64,000 nucleotides of DNA from Paucibacter sp. KCTC 42545. Its GTDB lineage: Bacteria > Pseudomonadota > Gammaproteobacteria > Burkholderiales > Burkholderiaceae_C. The translations under genes and the position numbers were made by a program. The stretch covers positions 5,022,001-5,086,000 of the forward strand of contig NZ_CP013692.1 in NCBI RefSeq assembly GCF_001477625.1. Reading direction: 5' to 3'. Every line of letters starts with the position of its first letter. The first letter of the stretch is position 1. The notes under the pieces were generated by a model. That model was given only the letters and a program-made list of their open reading frames with translations. It was not told where the DNA came from and made no database searches. Shown piece by piece: positions 52,145-64,000 of the stretch.

Positions 52145-54820
52145 TCAGAATTTGGCGCTCAGGCCAACGCGGTAGGTGGTCTCGCCCTGGAAGTACCAGG
52201 TCGGGAAGCCAGCCTTCAGCGAAGGACGCACGCTGCTGGCGGCATCTGCGGCACCGTACTGGATGTCATCAGCCTTCAGCAGGTTGGCGGCGTCCAGGGA
52301 CAGGCGCAGCTGCTTGGTGATGTTCCAGCCCAGGCTCAGATCCAGGCTGCCGTAGGCGTCGTGCATACGGTTGCCGTACCAGCCGCTTTCGCGAACCATG
52401 TACTTCGAACGCCAGTTGTAGGCCAGACGTGCCGAGTAGGTGGAGTCCTCGTAGTAGCCCACCAAGTTGGCGTTGTGCTTGGACGACAGGGTGAACAGGT
52501 TCAGCTGATCCTGGTAGGAGCTGGCCGGGGCCGATGCGTCGGAGTAGGTGTAGTTAGCAGCGGTACCGAAGCCGTTGTTGAAGGCATGGTTAGCCTGCAA
52601 CTCGAAGCCCTTGATCTTGCCGCCACCTGCGTTGACGTAGCGGTTGATGGTCCAGCTATCCACGCCAGTGTCAGGGCTGACCACGCCAACCTTTTGGTTC
52701 AGCTGAGTCTCGGTGGTGATGAAGTTGTCGATGCTCTTGTAGAACACAGCAGCCGACACCAGGTTGCCACGGCCGTAGTAGTACTCAAGGCCCAGGTCGA
52801 ACTGAGTCGACTTCTGGGGCTTCAGTGCAGGCGTGCCGTAGTTGAAGGTGTCATTGCTCTTGTTGGTATCCGCAAAGCCAACCACCGAGGCGTTGAACAT
52901 ATTGGCGAAGTTCGGGCGGGTGATCGCCTGAGCCACGGCGAAGCGCACGATGGTGTTCTTCTCCAGGTCGTAAGCGGCGTTCAGGCTAGGCAGCCAGTCG
53001 CTGTAGCTGGCCGACTGGCTGGTCTTGCCCTTGCCCCAACCATTGTTTTGCTCGGCGTCGTTGGCCCAGTTGCCGGACCACTTGGTGCCGTCGAACACAT
53101 AGCCGGTGGCGGTGGCCTTGGTGTGAACATAGCGCAGGCCGACGTTACCGTGCAGCTTGCCCGATTCGAAGTCCAGCATGCCGTAAGCGGCTTGGTTCTT
53201 CTCGTTCAACTCGCCGTAAGCAGAGCGGTCTTCAACCCAGCCCGTGACATTGGCGCGCGCTGCGGACAGCATGGCACCGATGTTTGGCTTAGGCACCGAC
53301 CAGCCGCCCACCACATCGAGCGAGCCGTTGTACAGGGAAGCCGAGTCCACGGTGGTCACGGTCGTGGGGCGCAGGCCGCGCTCACCGGTCTTGGTGAAGG
53401 TGTGGTCGGTCAGGCGAATACCGGTCTTGAAGGCGGTGATGACGCCGCTGTTCAGGTCAAAGGTCGCGTCGGTCTGGAAGAAGTTTTCCTTGTCCTTGTT
53501 CGGGCCGCGGCCGTTGGCCCACAGCTCAGGACCCGACTTGCCAGGCAGATTGCTGACGCCGATGTTCTGGTTGGACGAAGGCGAGATCACAGGCTTGTTG
53601 CCGGTGAGGTCGATGGTGCCGGTCCAGTAAGGCAGCTTGCCAGGAGCGGCGGTGAGCGCCGGCTCGCCCTTGCTGAAATCAGGCGTGAACTGGCCGTAGG
53701 CGAAGTTAGCCGTTTGGTTCGTGCCGCCTTCAGCCTTGGTGGTGCCGCCGGTAGCGGTCAGCTTGAAGCCGTCGCGCTTGTAGGTGCCGTCCAGCACCAG
53801 GCTGTCCGAGCTCATCGAAGCCGAACGGGCCCAGTTCTGCAGGAAGATGTTGTGCTTGTTGTAGTCCGCCGTGGGGCGGGTGCTCACCACGCACAGGCCG
53901 TTGACCGGGTTGGTCTTCGTGCAGTCGGAGGCCACGTTGCCGGTGAAGATGTAGTGGCTGGTGTTCGAGTTGTCTGCATCGACGTTCAGGTGCAGATAGT
54001 TCAGACCCAGCTCCAGGCCGTCGGCCGGACGTGCTTGCAGGGTCACGTTCATGGCCTTGCGTTCGCGGTCTTGCACGAAGGTGGTGGGCGAAACGTCGCC
54101 CGACCAGCGCATGTCGGACTCAACACCGCGGCGGATGTAGTTGGTCTTCTCAATACCGCCGGCGACCAGCACGCCGAAGGTCTTGGATTCATTGCGCCAG
54201 CTGTACAGGCCCGAAGCGTCCTTGGTCGTGTCGCTAATGGTGCCCTTGCCGAACTTGGCGCTCAGGAAGGCAGTGCCAGCAGCTTGCTCGAGCGGCTTGC
54301 GGGTCTTGACGATCACGGTGCCGCCAATGCCGCCTTCGGTCAGGTCGGCTTGCGAGGACTTGTAGACCTCCATGCCGCCGATCAGCTCGGAAGGCAGCAG
54401 GGAGTAGTTGAAGGAACGGTCGATGTCCTTCTGGTCATACCAGCCGGTCGACGCCACGGTCTGGCCGTTCAGCGTCGTGTAGGTCATTTGCGGGTCGGTA
54501 CCGCGGATGGACACCGAAGCGCCAACGCCGAAGTCACGGCCCACGGTCACGCCAGGAATGCGGCCCAGGGACTGGCCGACGTCGGTGTCGGGCAGCTTGC
54601 CGATGTCTTCAGCCGAAATGGCGTCCACCACAGCAGTGGCGTTCTTCTTGATGTTCGCTGCGGTTTGCAGCGAAGCGCGGATACCAGTCACCACCACGGC
54701 CTCAAGCTGGGCGGATTCAGTGGCGGGCTTTTGTTCAGCTTGTTGTGCTTGCGCTGTCAGCGCGAACCCCAGCAGCGTCATCGTGACCGCGGCGGCGATC
54801 GGATTTTTTTGGATCTTCAT
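52145..54820 (-). CDS. TonB-dependent receptor, probably for chito-oligosaccharides
   Basis: An 891-residue outer-membrane receptor with a signal peptide (IAAAVTMTLLGFALTAQA). The plug domain has VVVTGIRASLQTAANIKKNATAVVDAISAEDIGKLPDTDVGQSLGRIPGVTVGRDFG, typical of the carbohydrate-type (Caulobacter/Xanthomonas) receptors. A 22-strand barrel follows, ending in TTYRVGLSAKF with the terminal Phe. Convergent with the nag operon and preceded by the same operator-like element as nagK, it probably imports GlcNAc oligomers. No iron-siderophore neighbour genes are present. Confidence 0.92.
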   Translation of the reverse strand: MKIQKNPIAAAVTMTLLGFALTAQAQQAEQKPATESAQLEAVVVTGIRASLQTAANIKKNATAVVDAISAEDIGKLPDTDVGQSLGRIPGVTVGRDFGVGASVSIRGTDPQMTYTTLNGQTVASTGWYDQKDIDRSFNYSLLPSELIGGMEVYKSSQADLTEGGIGGTVIVKTRKPLEQAAGTAFLSAKFGKGTISDTTKDASGLYSWRNESKTFGVLVAGGIEKTNYIRRGVESDMRWSGDVSPTTFVQDRERKAMNVTLQARPADGLELGLNYLHLNVDADNSNTSHYIFTGNVASDCTKTNPVNGLCVVSTRPTADYNKHNIFLQNWARSASMSSDSLVLDGTYKRDGFKLTATGGTTKAEGGTNQTANFAYGQFTPDFSKGEPALTAAPGKLPYWTGTIDLTGNKPVISPSSNQNIGVSNLPGKSGPELWANGRGPNKDKENFFQTDATFDLNSGVITAFKTGIRLTDHTFTKTGERGLRPTTVTTVDSASLYNGSLDVVGGWSVPKPNIGAMLSAARANVTGWVEDRSAYGELNEKNQAAYGMLDFESGKLHGNVGLRYVHTKATATGYVFDGTKWSGNWANDAEQNNGWGKGKTSQSASYSDWLPSLNAAYDLEKNTIVRFAVAQAITRPNFANMFNASVVGFADTNKSNDTFNYGTPALKPQKSTQFDLGLEYYYGRGNLVSAAVFYKSIDNFITTETQLNQKVGVVSPDTGVDSWTINRYVNAGGGKIKGFELQANHAFNNGFGTAANYTYSDASAPASSYQDQLNLFTLSSKHNANLVGYYEDSTYSARLAYNWRSKYMVRESGWYGNRMHDAYGSLDLSLGWNITKQLRLSLDAANLLKADDIQYGAADAASSVRPSLKAGFPTWYFQGETTYRVGLSAKF

Positions 54821-54963
54821 TCATGCTCCTCGATGTGGCCAAGTGATTCGAAACTGGCCAGTTTCCAAAGGAATCAAGCTGTTCCCCATCTATTCAATGA
54901 GGCAAGCTGGATCCCACCATGTCTACCAATGCAACCAATGCCATGCCACTATACGGCTGGCTA

Positions 54964-54981
54964 GTGCCACTTTGCTACCAA
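54964..54981 (-). promoter_or_regulatory. degenerate NAG-type element near the TonB receptor promoter
   Basis: On the minus strand TTGGTAGCAAAGTGGCAC matches 12 of 18 positions of the element at 55083-55100 and keeps the 11-bp TGG spacing. A TATAGT hexamer lies 10 bp downstream of it on that strand and may be the -10. Confidence 0.3.
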
Positions 54982-55082
54982 TTTAAGGACCGTGTTTTCC
55001 CTGAAACGCGGCGTAACTGCCACACCAGGGGCTAGTCCCCAAGGGCAACGAAGGCGAAAACAGCGTTCCAGCTGCGGAATTC

Positions 55083-55100
55083 TTGGTAGTTGACTGGTAT
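55083..55100 (+). promoter_or_regulatory. NAG-regulon operator-like element upstream of the TonB receptor
   Basis: TTGGTAGTTGACTGGTAT matches the element beside nagK (40421-40438) at 16 of 18 positions. It lies 263 bp upstream of the receptor start in the 54821-55244 gap, which contains no gene. Confidence 0.55.
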
Positions 55101-55201
55101 TGCTGCGAGAACCGCTTTGGTCTCTGCTAAGATGGCGGCTTGTCGGCACCCGTGGCGGCACAGGCTGGATGTAGCGCCTGAAGACTTTTTGAAAAAAGTC
55201 T

Positions 55202-55230
55202 TTGGCACTGCAAAAATGCTGTGCTATAGT
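55202..55230 (+). promoter_or_regulatory. promoter of the tRNA-tuf operon
   Basis: TTGGCA (55202-55207) and TATAGT (55225-55230) are 17 bp apart, just before tRNA-Tyr. The GC-rich stretch TGCGGGC after the -10 is of the kind associated with stringent control. Confidence 0.75.
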
Positions 55231-55244
55231 TGCGGGCTTGCCTC

Positions 55245-55330
55245 GGAGGGGTGGCCGAGTGGTTAATGGCAGCAGACTGTAAATCTGCCCTCTTACGAGT
55301 ACGCTGGTTCGAATCCAGCCTCCTCCACCA
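55245..55330 (+). tRNA. tRNA-Tyr (anticodon GTA)
   Basis: An 86-base class-II tRNA. The GGAGGGG acceptor strand pairs with CTCCTCC, the anticodon loop is CTGTAAA (GTA), a long variable arm is present, and the CCA end is encoded. Confidence 0.97.
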
Positions 55331-55415
55331 AGGCAAAACGCATCGCTTGATTCGAGTCGCTGGAAATTCCGGTGACTCGATCATCAAGAAGTGGCGAGAA
55401 GAGTAAGACTCATGC

Positions 55416-55489
55416 GCGGGAGTAGTTCAATGGTAGAACTCCAGCCTTCCAAGCTGATCACGCGGGTTCGATTCCCGTCTCCCGCTCCA
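55416..55489 (+). tRNA. tRNA-Gly (anticodon TCC)
   Basis: A 74-base cloverleaf with acceptor GCGGGAG/CTCCCGC, anticodon loop CTTCCAA (TCC), GGTTCGATTCC T-arm and encoded CCA. Confidence 0.97.
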
Positions 55490-55573
55490 GTTGATGTTTG
55501 GTTGTAAAAGTCGTCGATACAGATTTGCTGATTTGGGTTTTCTGAATCAAGTGGTCCGCAAATCTGTGTCGAT

Positions 55574-55648
<75 letters not shown>

Positions 55649-55709
55649 CCGCTTTTCTCTCGTAATGTTTTCCTGAAGTCTGATCAGATTCCCTAGCAGG
55701 AGCGCAGAA

Positions 55710-56900
55710 ATGGCAAAGAGCAAGTTTGAACGTACCAAGCCGCACGTCAACGTCGGCACCATCGGTCACGTTGACCATGGCAAGACCACGCTGACGGCTG
55801 CAATCGCAACCGTGCTGTCGGCCAAGTTCGGCGGCGAGGCCAAGGCCTACGACCAGATCGACGCAGCCCCCGAAGAAAAAGCGCGCGGCATCACGATCAA
55901 CACCGCTCACGTTGAGTACGAAACGGCTAACCGCCACTACGCTCACGTTGACTGCCCCGGCCACGCTGACTATGTGAAGAACATGATCACCGGCGCCGCT
56001 CAGATGGATGGCGCGATCCTGGTTTGCTCGGCTGCTGACGGCCCAATGCCCCAGACTCGCGAGCACATCCTGTTGGCTCGTCAGGTCGGCGTGAAGTACA
56101 TCATCGTCTTCCTGAACAAGTGCGACATGGTCGACGACGCTGAGCTGCTGGAACTGGTCGAAATGGAAGTGCGCGAGCTGCTGTCCAAGTACGACTTCCC
56201 CGGCGACGACACCCCCATCATCAAGGGTTCGGCCAAGCTGGCTCTGGAAGGCGACAAGGGCGACCTGGGCGAGCAAGCCATCATGCGTCTGGCCGATGCA
56301 CTGGATACCTACATCCCCCAGCCTGACCGTGCCGTTGACGGCGCTTTCTTGCTGCCTGTGGAAGACGTGTTCTCGATCTCGGGTCGCGGCACTGTGGTGA
56401 CCGGTCGTGTTGAGCGCGGCATCATCAAGGTCGGCGAGGAAATCGAAGTCGTCGGTATCCGCGACGTTCAGAAGACCACCGTCACCGGCGTGGAAATGTT
56501 CCGCAAGCTGCTGGACCAAGGTCAAGCAGGCGACAACGTCGGCATCTTGCTGCGCGGCACCAAGCGTGAAGACGTCGAGCGCGGCCAAGTTCTGGCCAAG
56601 CCCGGCTCGATCAAGCCGCACACCCACTTCACTGCTGAGATCTATGTTCTGAGCAAGGAAGAAGGCGGCCGTCACACGCCTTTCTTCAACAACTACCGTC
56701 CCCAGTTCTACTTCCGTACGACTGACGTGACCGGCGCTGTTGAGCTGCCTGCAGACAAGGAAATGGTCATGCCTGGCGACAACGTCGGCATCACCGTGAA
56801 GCTGATCGCTCCGATCGCCATGGAAACCGGTCTGCGCTTCGCTATCCGCGAAGGTGGCCGTACCGTGGGTTCGGGCGTGGTTGCCACCATCCTGGCCTAA
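55710..56900 (+). CDS. tuf: elongation factor Tu
   Basis: The 396-residue GTPase that delivers aminoacyl-tRNA to the ribosome. G-motifs are [30 protein letters not shown] and the switch region [15 protein letters not shown]. Domains 2 and 3 are complete through [18 protein letters not shown] precedes the ATG. Betaproteobacteria usually have two tuf copies; this is the one in the tRNA cluster. Confidence 0.99.
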   Translation: MAKSKFERTKPHVNVGTIGHVDHGKTTLTAAIATVLSAKFGGEAKAYDQIDAAPEEKARGITINTAHVEYETANRHYAHVDCPGHADYVKNMITGAAQMDGAILVCSAADGPMPQTREHILLARQVGVKYIIVFLNKCDMVDDAELLELVEMEVRELLSKYDFPGDDTPIIKGSAKLALEGDKGDLGEQAIMRLADALDTYIPQPDRAVDGAFLLPVEDVFSISGRGTVVTGRVERGIIKVGEEIEVVGIRDVQKTTVTGVEMFRKLLDQGQAGDNVGILLRGTKREDVERGQVLAKPGSIKPHTHFTAEIYVLSKEEGGRHTPFFNNYRPQFYFRTTDVTGAVELPADKEMVMPGDNVGITVKLIAPIAMETGLRFAIREGGRTVGSGVVATILA

Positions 56901-56926
56901 GTACTGAATTAAGCATTAAGCGCCAC

Positions 56927-57002
56927 AGGGGCGTAGCTCAATTGGCAGAGCGTCGGTCTCCAAAACCGAAGGTCGGGGGTTCGAGGCCCTCCGCCCCTGC
57001 CA
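56927..57002 (+). tRNA. tRNA-Trp (anticodon CCA)
   Basis: A 76-base cloverleaf with acceptor AGGGGCG/CGCCCCT, anticodon loop CTCCAAA (CCA) and encoded CCA terminus. It lies between tuf and secE as in other proteobacteria. Confidence 0.97.
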
Positions 57003-57045
57003 GCCCCCATTGATCACGGGTGCTGGGTTGTTGGTCCAAGCATCG

Positions 57046-57074
57046 GCCCGCGGGATTTGATCCCGGCGGGCTTT
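57046..57074 (+). terminator. possible terminator after tRNA-Trp
   Basis: GCCCGC-GGGAT-TTG-ATCCC-G-GCGGGC, an 11-bp stem with one bulge, is followed by only TTT. Partial termination before secE is plausible. Confidence 0.5.
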
Positions 57075-57181
57075 GCTGCTGATGGCTACCTTGTTTTTCT
57101 GATTTGAGTTCGCGTTGATTTCAGGGCGAATATGCGTGTGAATGTCGGTGCCTCTTGGCTCGGCATGGAGTGAATCAATCA

Positions 57182-57565
57182 ATGTCCAATCCTCAAGTTG
57201 AAACAGTGACGACCAGCGCCGACAAGGTGAAGCTGGGCGGCGCCGTATTGTTGTTGGCTGCTGCCTTGGTGGCGTTCTACGCGCTGGCTAAGCAGGGTCC
57301 GGTGGCTCAGTGGGCTGCCTTGTTGGTTTTGTTGGCAGGCGCTGTGGCTGCTTTCTTTACCTCTGAGTCTGGCAAGTCCTTGATTGCTTATGGTCGCGAT
57401 TCTTTGCGTGAAGTCCGCAAAGTTGTGTGGCCGACGCACAAGGAAGCGCGCCAGATGACGGGCTATGTGTTTGCCTTTGTCGTGGTGATGGCCTTGTTTC
57501 TGTGGCTGACGGACAAGACGCTGGAATGGGTGCTGTACGACCTGATCCTGGGCTGGAAGCGCTGA
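57182..57565 (+). CDS. secE: preprotein translocase subunit SecE
   Basis: A 127-residue membrane protein of the SecYEG channel from the ATG at 57182. It has three membrane segments (LGGAVLLLAAALVAFYALA, WAALLVLLAGAVAAFF, FAFVVVMALFLWLTD) like E. coli SecE, and the conserved amphipathic hinge SLREVRKVVWPTHKEARQMT before the last helix. nusG follows after 61 bp. Confidence 0.97.
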   Translation: MSNPQVETVTTSADKVKLGGAVLLLAAALVAFYALAKQGPVAQWAALLVLLAGAVAAFFTSESGKSLIAYGRDSLREVRKVVWPTHKEARQMTGYVFAFVVVMALFLWLTDKTLEWVLYDLILGWKR

Positions 57566-57626
57566 TTTACTAGCCCGCTAAAGCCTGTCAACGCCCGCAA
57601 GGGCTTGTTCGCATTGAAGGATTGCA

Positions 57627-58217
57627 ATGACTGAAGAGCTGCAAAGCATTGTCCCCACCGAAGCGGCCGCCGCGCCCGTCGGTCTGCCCAAGCGCTGGTA
57701 TGTGGTTCACGCCTATTCCGGTATGGAAAAGGCGGTTGAGCGCAATCTGCGCGAGCGTATTGACCGCGCCGAGATGCAAGAGAAGTTCGGCCGCATTCTG
57801 GTTCCCACCGAAGAAGTGGTTGAGCTGAAGAATGGCAAGAAGGCTGTGACGGAACGCCGCTTTTTCCCTGGCTATGTGCTGGTGGAAATGGTCATGGACG
57901 ACGACACTTGGCACTTGGTCAAGCACACCTCTAAGGTGACCGGTTTTGTGGGTGGCGCGAAGAATCGCCCGGCCCCCATCTCCGAGGCTGAAGTGATGAA
58001 GATCGTCAGCCAGATGCAAGAGGGCATCGAGAAGCCGCGGCCTAAGGTCGAGTGGATGGTTGGCGAGATCGTGCGCGTCAAAGAAGGCCCGTTCACGGAC
58101 TTCAATGGCGCCATCGAGGACGTCAACTACGACAAGTCCAAGGTTCGCGTTTCGGTCACGATTTTCGGCCGTGCGACTCCCGTGGAGTTGGACTTCTCGC
58201 AAGTCGAAAAGGTTTGA
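57627..58217 (+). CDS. nusG: transcription elongation/termination factor NusG
   Basis: A 196-residue factor that binds RNA polymerase and couples it to Rho or the ribosome. The NGN domain has [20 protein letters not shown] and [31 protein letters not shown]. The KOW domain has [37 protein letters not shown] precedes the ATG. Confidence 0.98.
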   Translation: MTEELQSIVPTEAAAAPVGLPKRWYVVHAYSGMEKAVERNLRERIDRAEMQEKFGRILVPTEEVVELKNGKKAVTERRFFPGYVLVEMVMDDDTWHLVKHTSKVTGFVGGAKNRPAPISEAEVMKIVSQMQEGIEKPRPKVEWMVGEIVRVKEGPFTDFNGAIEDVNYDKSKVRVSVTIFGRATPVELDFSQVEKV

Positions 58218-58456
58218 TGAGCGCAGCTCGGTAAACCTTTCGCTGGAGGCCAAAGGGGCCGAAGGCAAAAGGTCAACAAGAAATAAGGGTCTGACAGGGC
58301 CCGCGCATACCGCAAGGTGGGCGCATCCTGTCCGTAGTCAGTTCACAACGAGATGTGAACAAGAGGAGCAAGGGTATGCGGCATCGCGCTGCGAGCCCCT
58401 TGCGCTAGCACTCAGGGTTCGCGGCGAGGCTGCTGTGAACTCGGTTAGGAGAAATT
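58218..58456 (+). promoter_or_regulatory. rplK-rplA leader with alternative stems
   Basis: The 239-bp gap between nusG and rplK has no gene. GTTCACA (58341-58347) can pair with TGTGAAC at 58354-58360 or with TGTGAAC at 58434-58440, just before the AGGAG of rplK. Between them AGCAAGGG pairs with CCCCTTGC (about 58368-58402). L1 represses this operon in E. coli by binding a structure near rplK; a similar role here is inferred. Confidence 0.5.
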
Positions 58457-58888
58457 ATGGCCAAGAAAATTGTCGGCTTTATCAAGCTGCAAGTTGCGGC
58501 AGGCAAGGCTAACCCCTCGCCGCCAGTCGGTCCTGCGCTGGGTCAGCGCGGTCTGAACATCATGGAATTCTGCAAGGCGTTCAACGCTCAGACCCAAGGC
58601 CATGAGCCGGGTATGAAGTTGCCGGTGGTCATCACCGCCTACGCAGACAAGAGCTTCACCTTCGTCATCAAGTCGGCTCCTGCCACTGCGCTGATCAAGA
58701 AGCTGGCCAAGATCGACAAGGGTTCGCCACGTGCGCACCTGGACAAGGTCGGCAAGCTGACTCGCGCCCAGTTGGAAGAAATCGCCAAGATCAAGGTTAA
58801 GGACTTGACTGCTGCTGATCTGGACGCCGCTGTTCGTACGATTGCTGGTTCCGCTCGCTCGATGGGCGTGCTGGTGGAGGGTGTCTGA
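58457..58888 (+). CDS. rplK: 50S ribosomal protein L11
   Basis: The 143-residue protein of the GTPase-associated centre. N-terminal [41 protein letters not shown] and C-terminal rRNA-binding domain ending [13 protein letters not shown] are canonical. AGGAG lies upstream of the ATG. rplA starts one base after its stop codon. Confidence 0.99.
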   Translation: MAKKIVGFIKLQVAAGKANPSPPVGPALGQRGLNIMEFCKAFNAQTQGHEPGMKLPVVITAYADKSFTFVIKSAPATALIKKLAKIDKGSPRAHLDKVGKLTRAQLEEIAKIKVKDLTAADLDAAVRTIAGSARSMGVLVEGV

Positions 58889-58889
58889 G

Positions 58890-59597
58890 ATGGCAAAGCT
58901 GACTAAACGCCAAAAGGCCTTGCAAGGCAAGGTCGAGACCACCAAGCTGTATTCGCTGGGCGAAGCACTGGATCTGGTCAAGAGCCTGGCAACTGCCAAG
59001 TTCGACGAGTCCATCGACGTTGCTGTGCAACTGGGCGTGGATGCCAAGAAGTCTGACCAAGTCGTTCGCGGCGCGGTCGTGATGCCTCACGGTATCGGCA
59101 AGACCACACGCGTGGCCGTGTTCGCCCAAGGCGCCAAGGCTGAAGAAGCCAAGGCCGCCGGTGCTGACGTGGTTGGCATGGAAGACCTGGCAGAGCGCAT
59201 CAAGGCTGGCGACATGCCCTTCGATGTGGTCATCGCCTCGCCTGACACGATGCGTATCGTTGGTACCCTGGGTCAAGTGCTGGGTCCTCGCGGCCTGATG
59301 CCTAACCCCAAGGTCGGCACCGTGACGCCTGACGTCGCTACTGCTGTCAAGAACGCCAAGGCTGGTCAAGTCCAGTTCCGCGTTGACAAGGGCGGCATCA
59401 TTCACGGCACCCTGGGTCGTCGCTCGTTCGAGAACGACAAGCTGGAAGGTAACTTGCGCGCGCTGATCGAAGCGCTGAACAAGTCCAAGCCTGCTACCAG
59501 CAAGGGTGTCTACCTGCGCAAGGTTGCCATCTCCTCCACCATGGGCGTTGGCGCTCGTGTGGATGTCGGCAGCATCAACGCTCAGGCATCGGCCTAA
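58890..59597 (+). CDS. rplA: 50S ribosomal protein L1
   Basis: A 235-residue L1-stalk protein. [15 protein letters not shown] starts it; the signature [26 protein letters not shown] and the C-terminal RNA-binding strand are present. GGAGG lies upstream, inside rplK. L1 is probably the autoregulator of this two-gene unit, as in E. coli. Confidence 0.99.
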   Translation: MAKLTKRQKALQGKVETTKLYSLGEALDLVKSLATAKFDESIDVAVQLGVDAKKSDQVVRGAVVMPHGIGKTTRVAVFAQGAKAEEAKAAGADVVGMEDLAERIKAGDMPFDVVIASPDTMRIVGTLGQVLGPRGLMPNPKVGTVTPDVATAVKNAKAGQVQFRVDKGGIIHGTLGRRSFENDKLEGNLRALIEALNKSKPATSKGVYLRKVAISSTMGVGARVDVGSINAQASA

Positions 59598-59902
59598 GTT
59601 TGGAAATGAGGTGCAGCGCTAGTCTGGCGCTGTACTGATGAATTGGTGGGGCGAACCGGGCGCAAGCCGGGTTCGCGTCATCCAAGACCGTTGGTGTGGC
59701 GCCGCTTTTTAGTGGCGTCGCTTAATCGAAGAGTCGGTGCAAGCTGACTCGGAAGCCAGCGCAGATGGCGGTCCCGCTGTAAAGGTTTGAATTTTTGCGC
59801 TTCGCGAGAAGTGCTGAATGCTTGTCCTGGACAGAAGGTCGCTGAACCCGGGTGTGTTTGGAGCCGTAAGGCAAAGAACACGTTTTTTGTGAGGAGTAGA
59901 CC
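59598..59902 (+). promoter_or_regulatory. rplJ-rplL leader (L10-leader-like)
   Basis: A 305-bp gap with strong hairpins: GCGAACC/GGTTCGC with an inner GGC/GCC and a GCAA loop (59651-59676), and GCGCTTC-GCGA-GAAGTGC (59797-59814). Both end in GNRA tetraloops. Long structured leaders that bind L10-L12 precede rplJ in other bacteria; this region fits by position. It should also hold the rplJ promoter, which I could not pin down. Confidence 0.5.
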
Positions 59903-60433
59903 TTGAGTCTCAATCGCAACGAGAAAGCAGCCGTCGTTACGGATGTGGCAGCCCAAGCGGCTAAGTCGCAGACCCTGGCGTTGGCCGAATACCGTGGCCT
60001 CACTGTGGAAGCCTTGAACAAGCTGCGCGTCGACGCACGTTCCAAGGGTGTTTATCTTCACGTGCTGAAGAACACCCTGGCACGTCGCGCTGTCGCCGGC
60101 ACGCCGTTCGAAGCTGCTGCAGAGAGCATGGTCGGTCCGCTGATCTATGGCTTTTCTGAAGACGCTGTTGCAGCCGCAAAAGTCATCGCTGACTTTGCGA
60201 AAACCAACGACAAACTGATCATCAAGGGCGGCGCCTATGGCGGCAAGGCCCTCGACGCTAACGGCATCAAGGCCTTGGCATCTGTGCCCAGCAAGGAAGT
60301 CCTGCTGGCTCAGTTGTTGGGTCTCATGCAGTCGCCCGTCTCGCGCTTCGCGCGTGTCGTGGCCGCTGTGGCCGAGCAGCGTGGCGCCCCGGCAGAAGCC
60401 GCGGTTGCCGAAGAAGCTGCTCCTGCAGCTTGA
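59903..60433 (+). CDS. rplJ: 50S ribosomal protein L10
   Basis: A 176-residue stalk-base protein starting at TTG (59903) behind GAGGAG. The N-terminal rRNA-binding domain ([53 protein letters not shown]) is followed by the C-terminal helix that anchors L7/L12 dimers and an Ala/Glu-rich tail. The TTG start may help keep L10 below L7/L12 output. Confidence 0.98.
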   Translation: MSLNRNEKAAVVTDVAAQAAKSQTLALAEYRGLTVEALNKLRVDARSKGVYLHVLKNTLARRAVAGTPFEAAAESMVGPLIYGFSEDAVAAAKVIADFAKTNDKLIIKGGAYGGKALDANGIKALASVPSKEVLLAQLLGLMQSPVSRFARVVAAVAEQRGAPAEAAVAEEAAPAA

Positions 60434-60469
60434 TCATCAGCAAACAACCAATCTATCTAGGAGCCTCAA

Positions 60470-60847
60470 ATGGCATTCGATAAAGACGCATTCATCACCG
60501 CCCTGGACGCAATGACCGTTCTGGAACTCAACGACCTGGTCAAGGCCATCGAAGAGAAGTTCGGCGTGTCCGCCGCTGCTATGGCTGCTCCTGCAGCTGG
60601 TGGCGCTGCTGCTGGTGCAGCCGCTGCTGAAGAGCAGACCGAGTTCAACGTCATCCTGGCTGACGTCGGCGCCAACAAGGTGTCCGTCATTAAGGCTGTC
60701 CGCGAAATCACCGGCCTGGGCCTGAAGGAAGCTAAGGACCTGGTTGACGCCGCTCCTAAGGCTGTCAAGGAAGGCGTGTCCAAGGCTGACGCCGACGCCG
60801 CTAAGAAGAAGCTGGAAGAAGCCGGCGCCAAGGTCGACGTCAAGTAA
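60470..60847 (+). CDS. rplL: 50S ribosomal protein L7/L12
   Basis: A 125-residue acidic stalk protein. The N-terminal dimerisation part ([32 protein letters not shown]), Ala/Gly hinge and C-terminal domain ([37 protein letters not shown]) are standard. TAGGAG precedes the ATG. Confidence 0.99.
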   Translation: MAFDKDAFITALDAMTVLELNDLVKAIEEKFGVSAAAMAAPAAGGAAAGAAAAEEQTEFNVILADVGANKVSVIKAVREITGLGLKEAKDLVDAAPKAVKEGVSKADADAAKKKLEEAGAKVDVK

Positions 60848-60986
60848 TTTTGACAGCAGGTGCAGGGCGGTTCCGGCCGCCAGCACTTGCCGGCTGGGTC
60901 ATGCGACCGGGCTACTCAGAAGTTTCAACGCGCCTGACGAGGTAGTTGAAAAAGAGGGTGGCCAACAACGGTGGCGAATGACTGAT

Positions 60987-61015
60987 AAAGGGGTGACCTT
61001 CGGGTCTCCCCTTTT
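60987..61015 (+). terminator. attenuator-type terminator between rplL and rpoB
   Basis: AAAGGGG-T-GACC-TTCG-GGTC-T-CCCCTTTT: a stem with one T/T mismatch, a UUCG tetraloop and four terminal T residues. E. coli has partial termination at the same position, which lowers rpoBC relative to the ribosomal genes. The rest of the 428-bp gap shows no gene. Confidence 0.8.
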
Positions 61016-61275
61016 AGCGTTTGAAGGTCAAATTAGTTCGAGGATAGTTGAAAGCCTCGCGCGGTGTATCATGCGCGGTTCTTTCAAGTGTTCTCTGATC
61101 CGACTGCAGAGAGCCGGTTTGGTCGGACCCAGGTGCAATGCCGGGGTTGTCCGCCAGCGATTGGTAGTGGCCAATCACCAAGCGTCGAGCCCTCCGTCCT
61201 GGAGTGGGTTCGGAAAGCCAGTCGCCGACGAAGCCTGTTCCACGGCCAGGGACGGGCTCTCGACACGGAGTGTTT

Positions 61276-64000
<2,725 letters not shown>

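Noticed and set aside
52361..54964. An 867-codon open frame antisense to the TonB receptor gene
   Set aside because: A GC-rich shadow frame with no recognisable domain; the opposite strand encodes a complete receptor with signal peptide and terminal Phe.

Overview
The window is GC-rich chromosomal DNA from a betaproteobacterium, most likely Burkholderiales of the Roseateles/Rubrivivax type. The evidence is the tRNA-Tyr/Gly/Thr-tuf-tRNA-Trp-secE-nusG-rplKAJL-rpoB block, a split trp operon (trpE-trpG-...-trpD-...-trpC), a napEDABC operon and a GlcNAc/chitin utilisation cluster with its own TonB receptor. Coding density is high, many genes overlap by ATGA, and I see no prophage, insertion sequence or CRISPR array.

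Layout. 1-2.5 kb: end of a glycerophosphodiester phosphodiesterase, rpe, a low-molecular-weight phosphatase and an NRDE protein. 2.5-10.1 kb (minus): a VTT/DedA-type membrane protein, a VOC protein, an RND pump with its adaptor, and a psuG-psuK pair behind two operator-like palindromes. 10.3-11.1 kb: a periplasmic binding protein. 11.1-19.6 kb (minus): the most unusual locus. Six secreted paralogues (two nearly identical in tandem, then four divergent) are followed by a periplasmic C39 peptidase, a beta-barrel protein, a FadL-type porin and a DUF2059 protein. This resembles a Fap- or Fil-like surface-protein export system with a new cargo set. An AraC-type and a large MalT/LuxR-type regulator lie upstream (20.0-24.2 kb). 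24.3-29.4 kb: a SirB2 protein and napEDABC. 30.1-32.7 kb: gltS, gph and a chalcone-isomerase-like protein. 33.1-40 kb: the trp operon, with a probable Trp-codon leader peptide and competing RNA stems, and containing a threonine aldolase, a DUF4124 protein and ung.

40.4-54.8 kb: nagK, a GntR regulator, nagA, a SIS-type deaminase, a GH3 hexosaminidase, an MFS permease, a GH16 hydrolase, nagX, a flavin-dependent halogenase-like protein and a DUF6445 protein, followed by a convergent TonB receptor. Near-identical 18-bp elements lie before nagK and before the receptor gene, linking them as one regulon for outer-membrane uptake, import and catabolism of amino-sugar oligomers. 55.2-64 kb: tRNAs and the translation/transcription block, ending inside rpoB.

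All assignments come from reading the sequence and from family knowledge; no database search was run. Functions of the 11-19.6 kb locus and of the proposed RNA and operator elements are inference.
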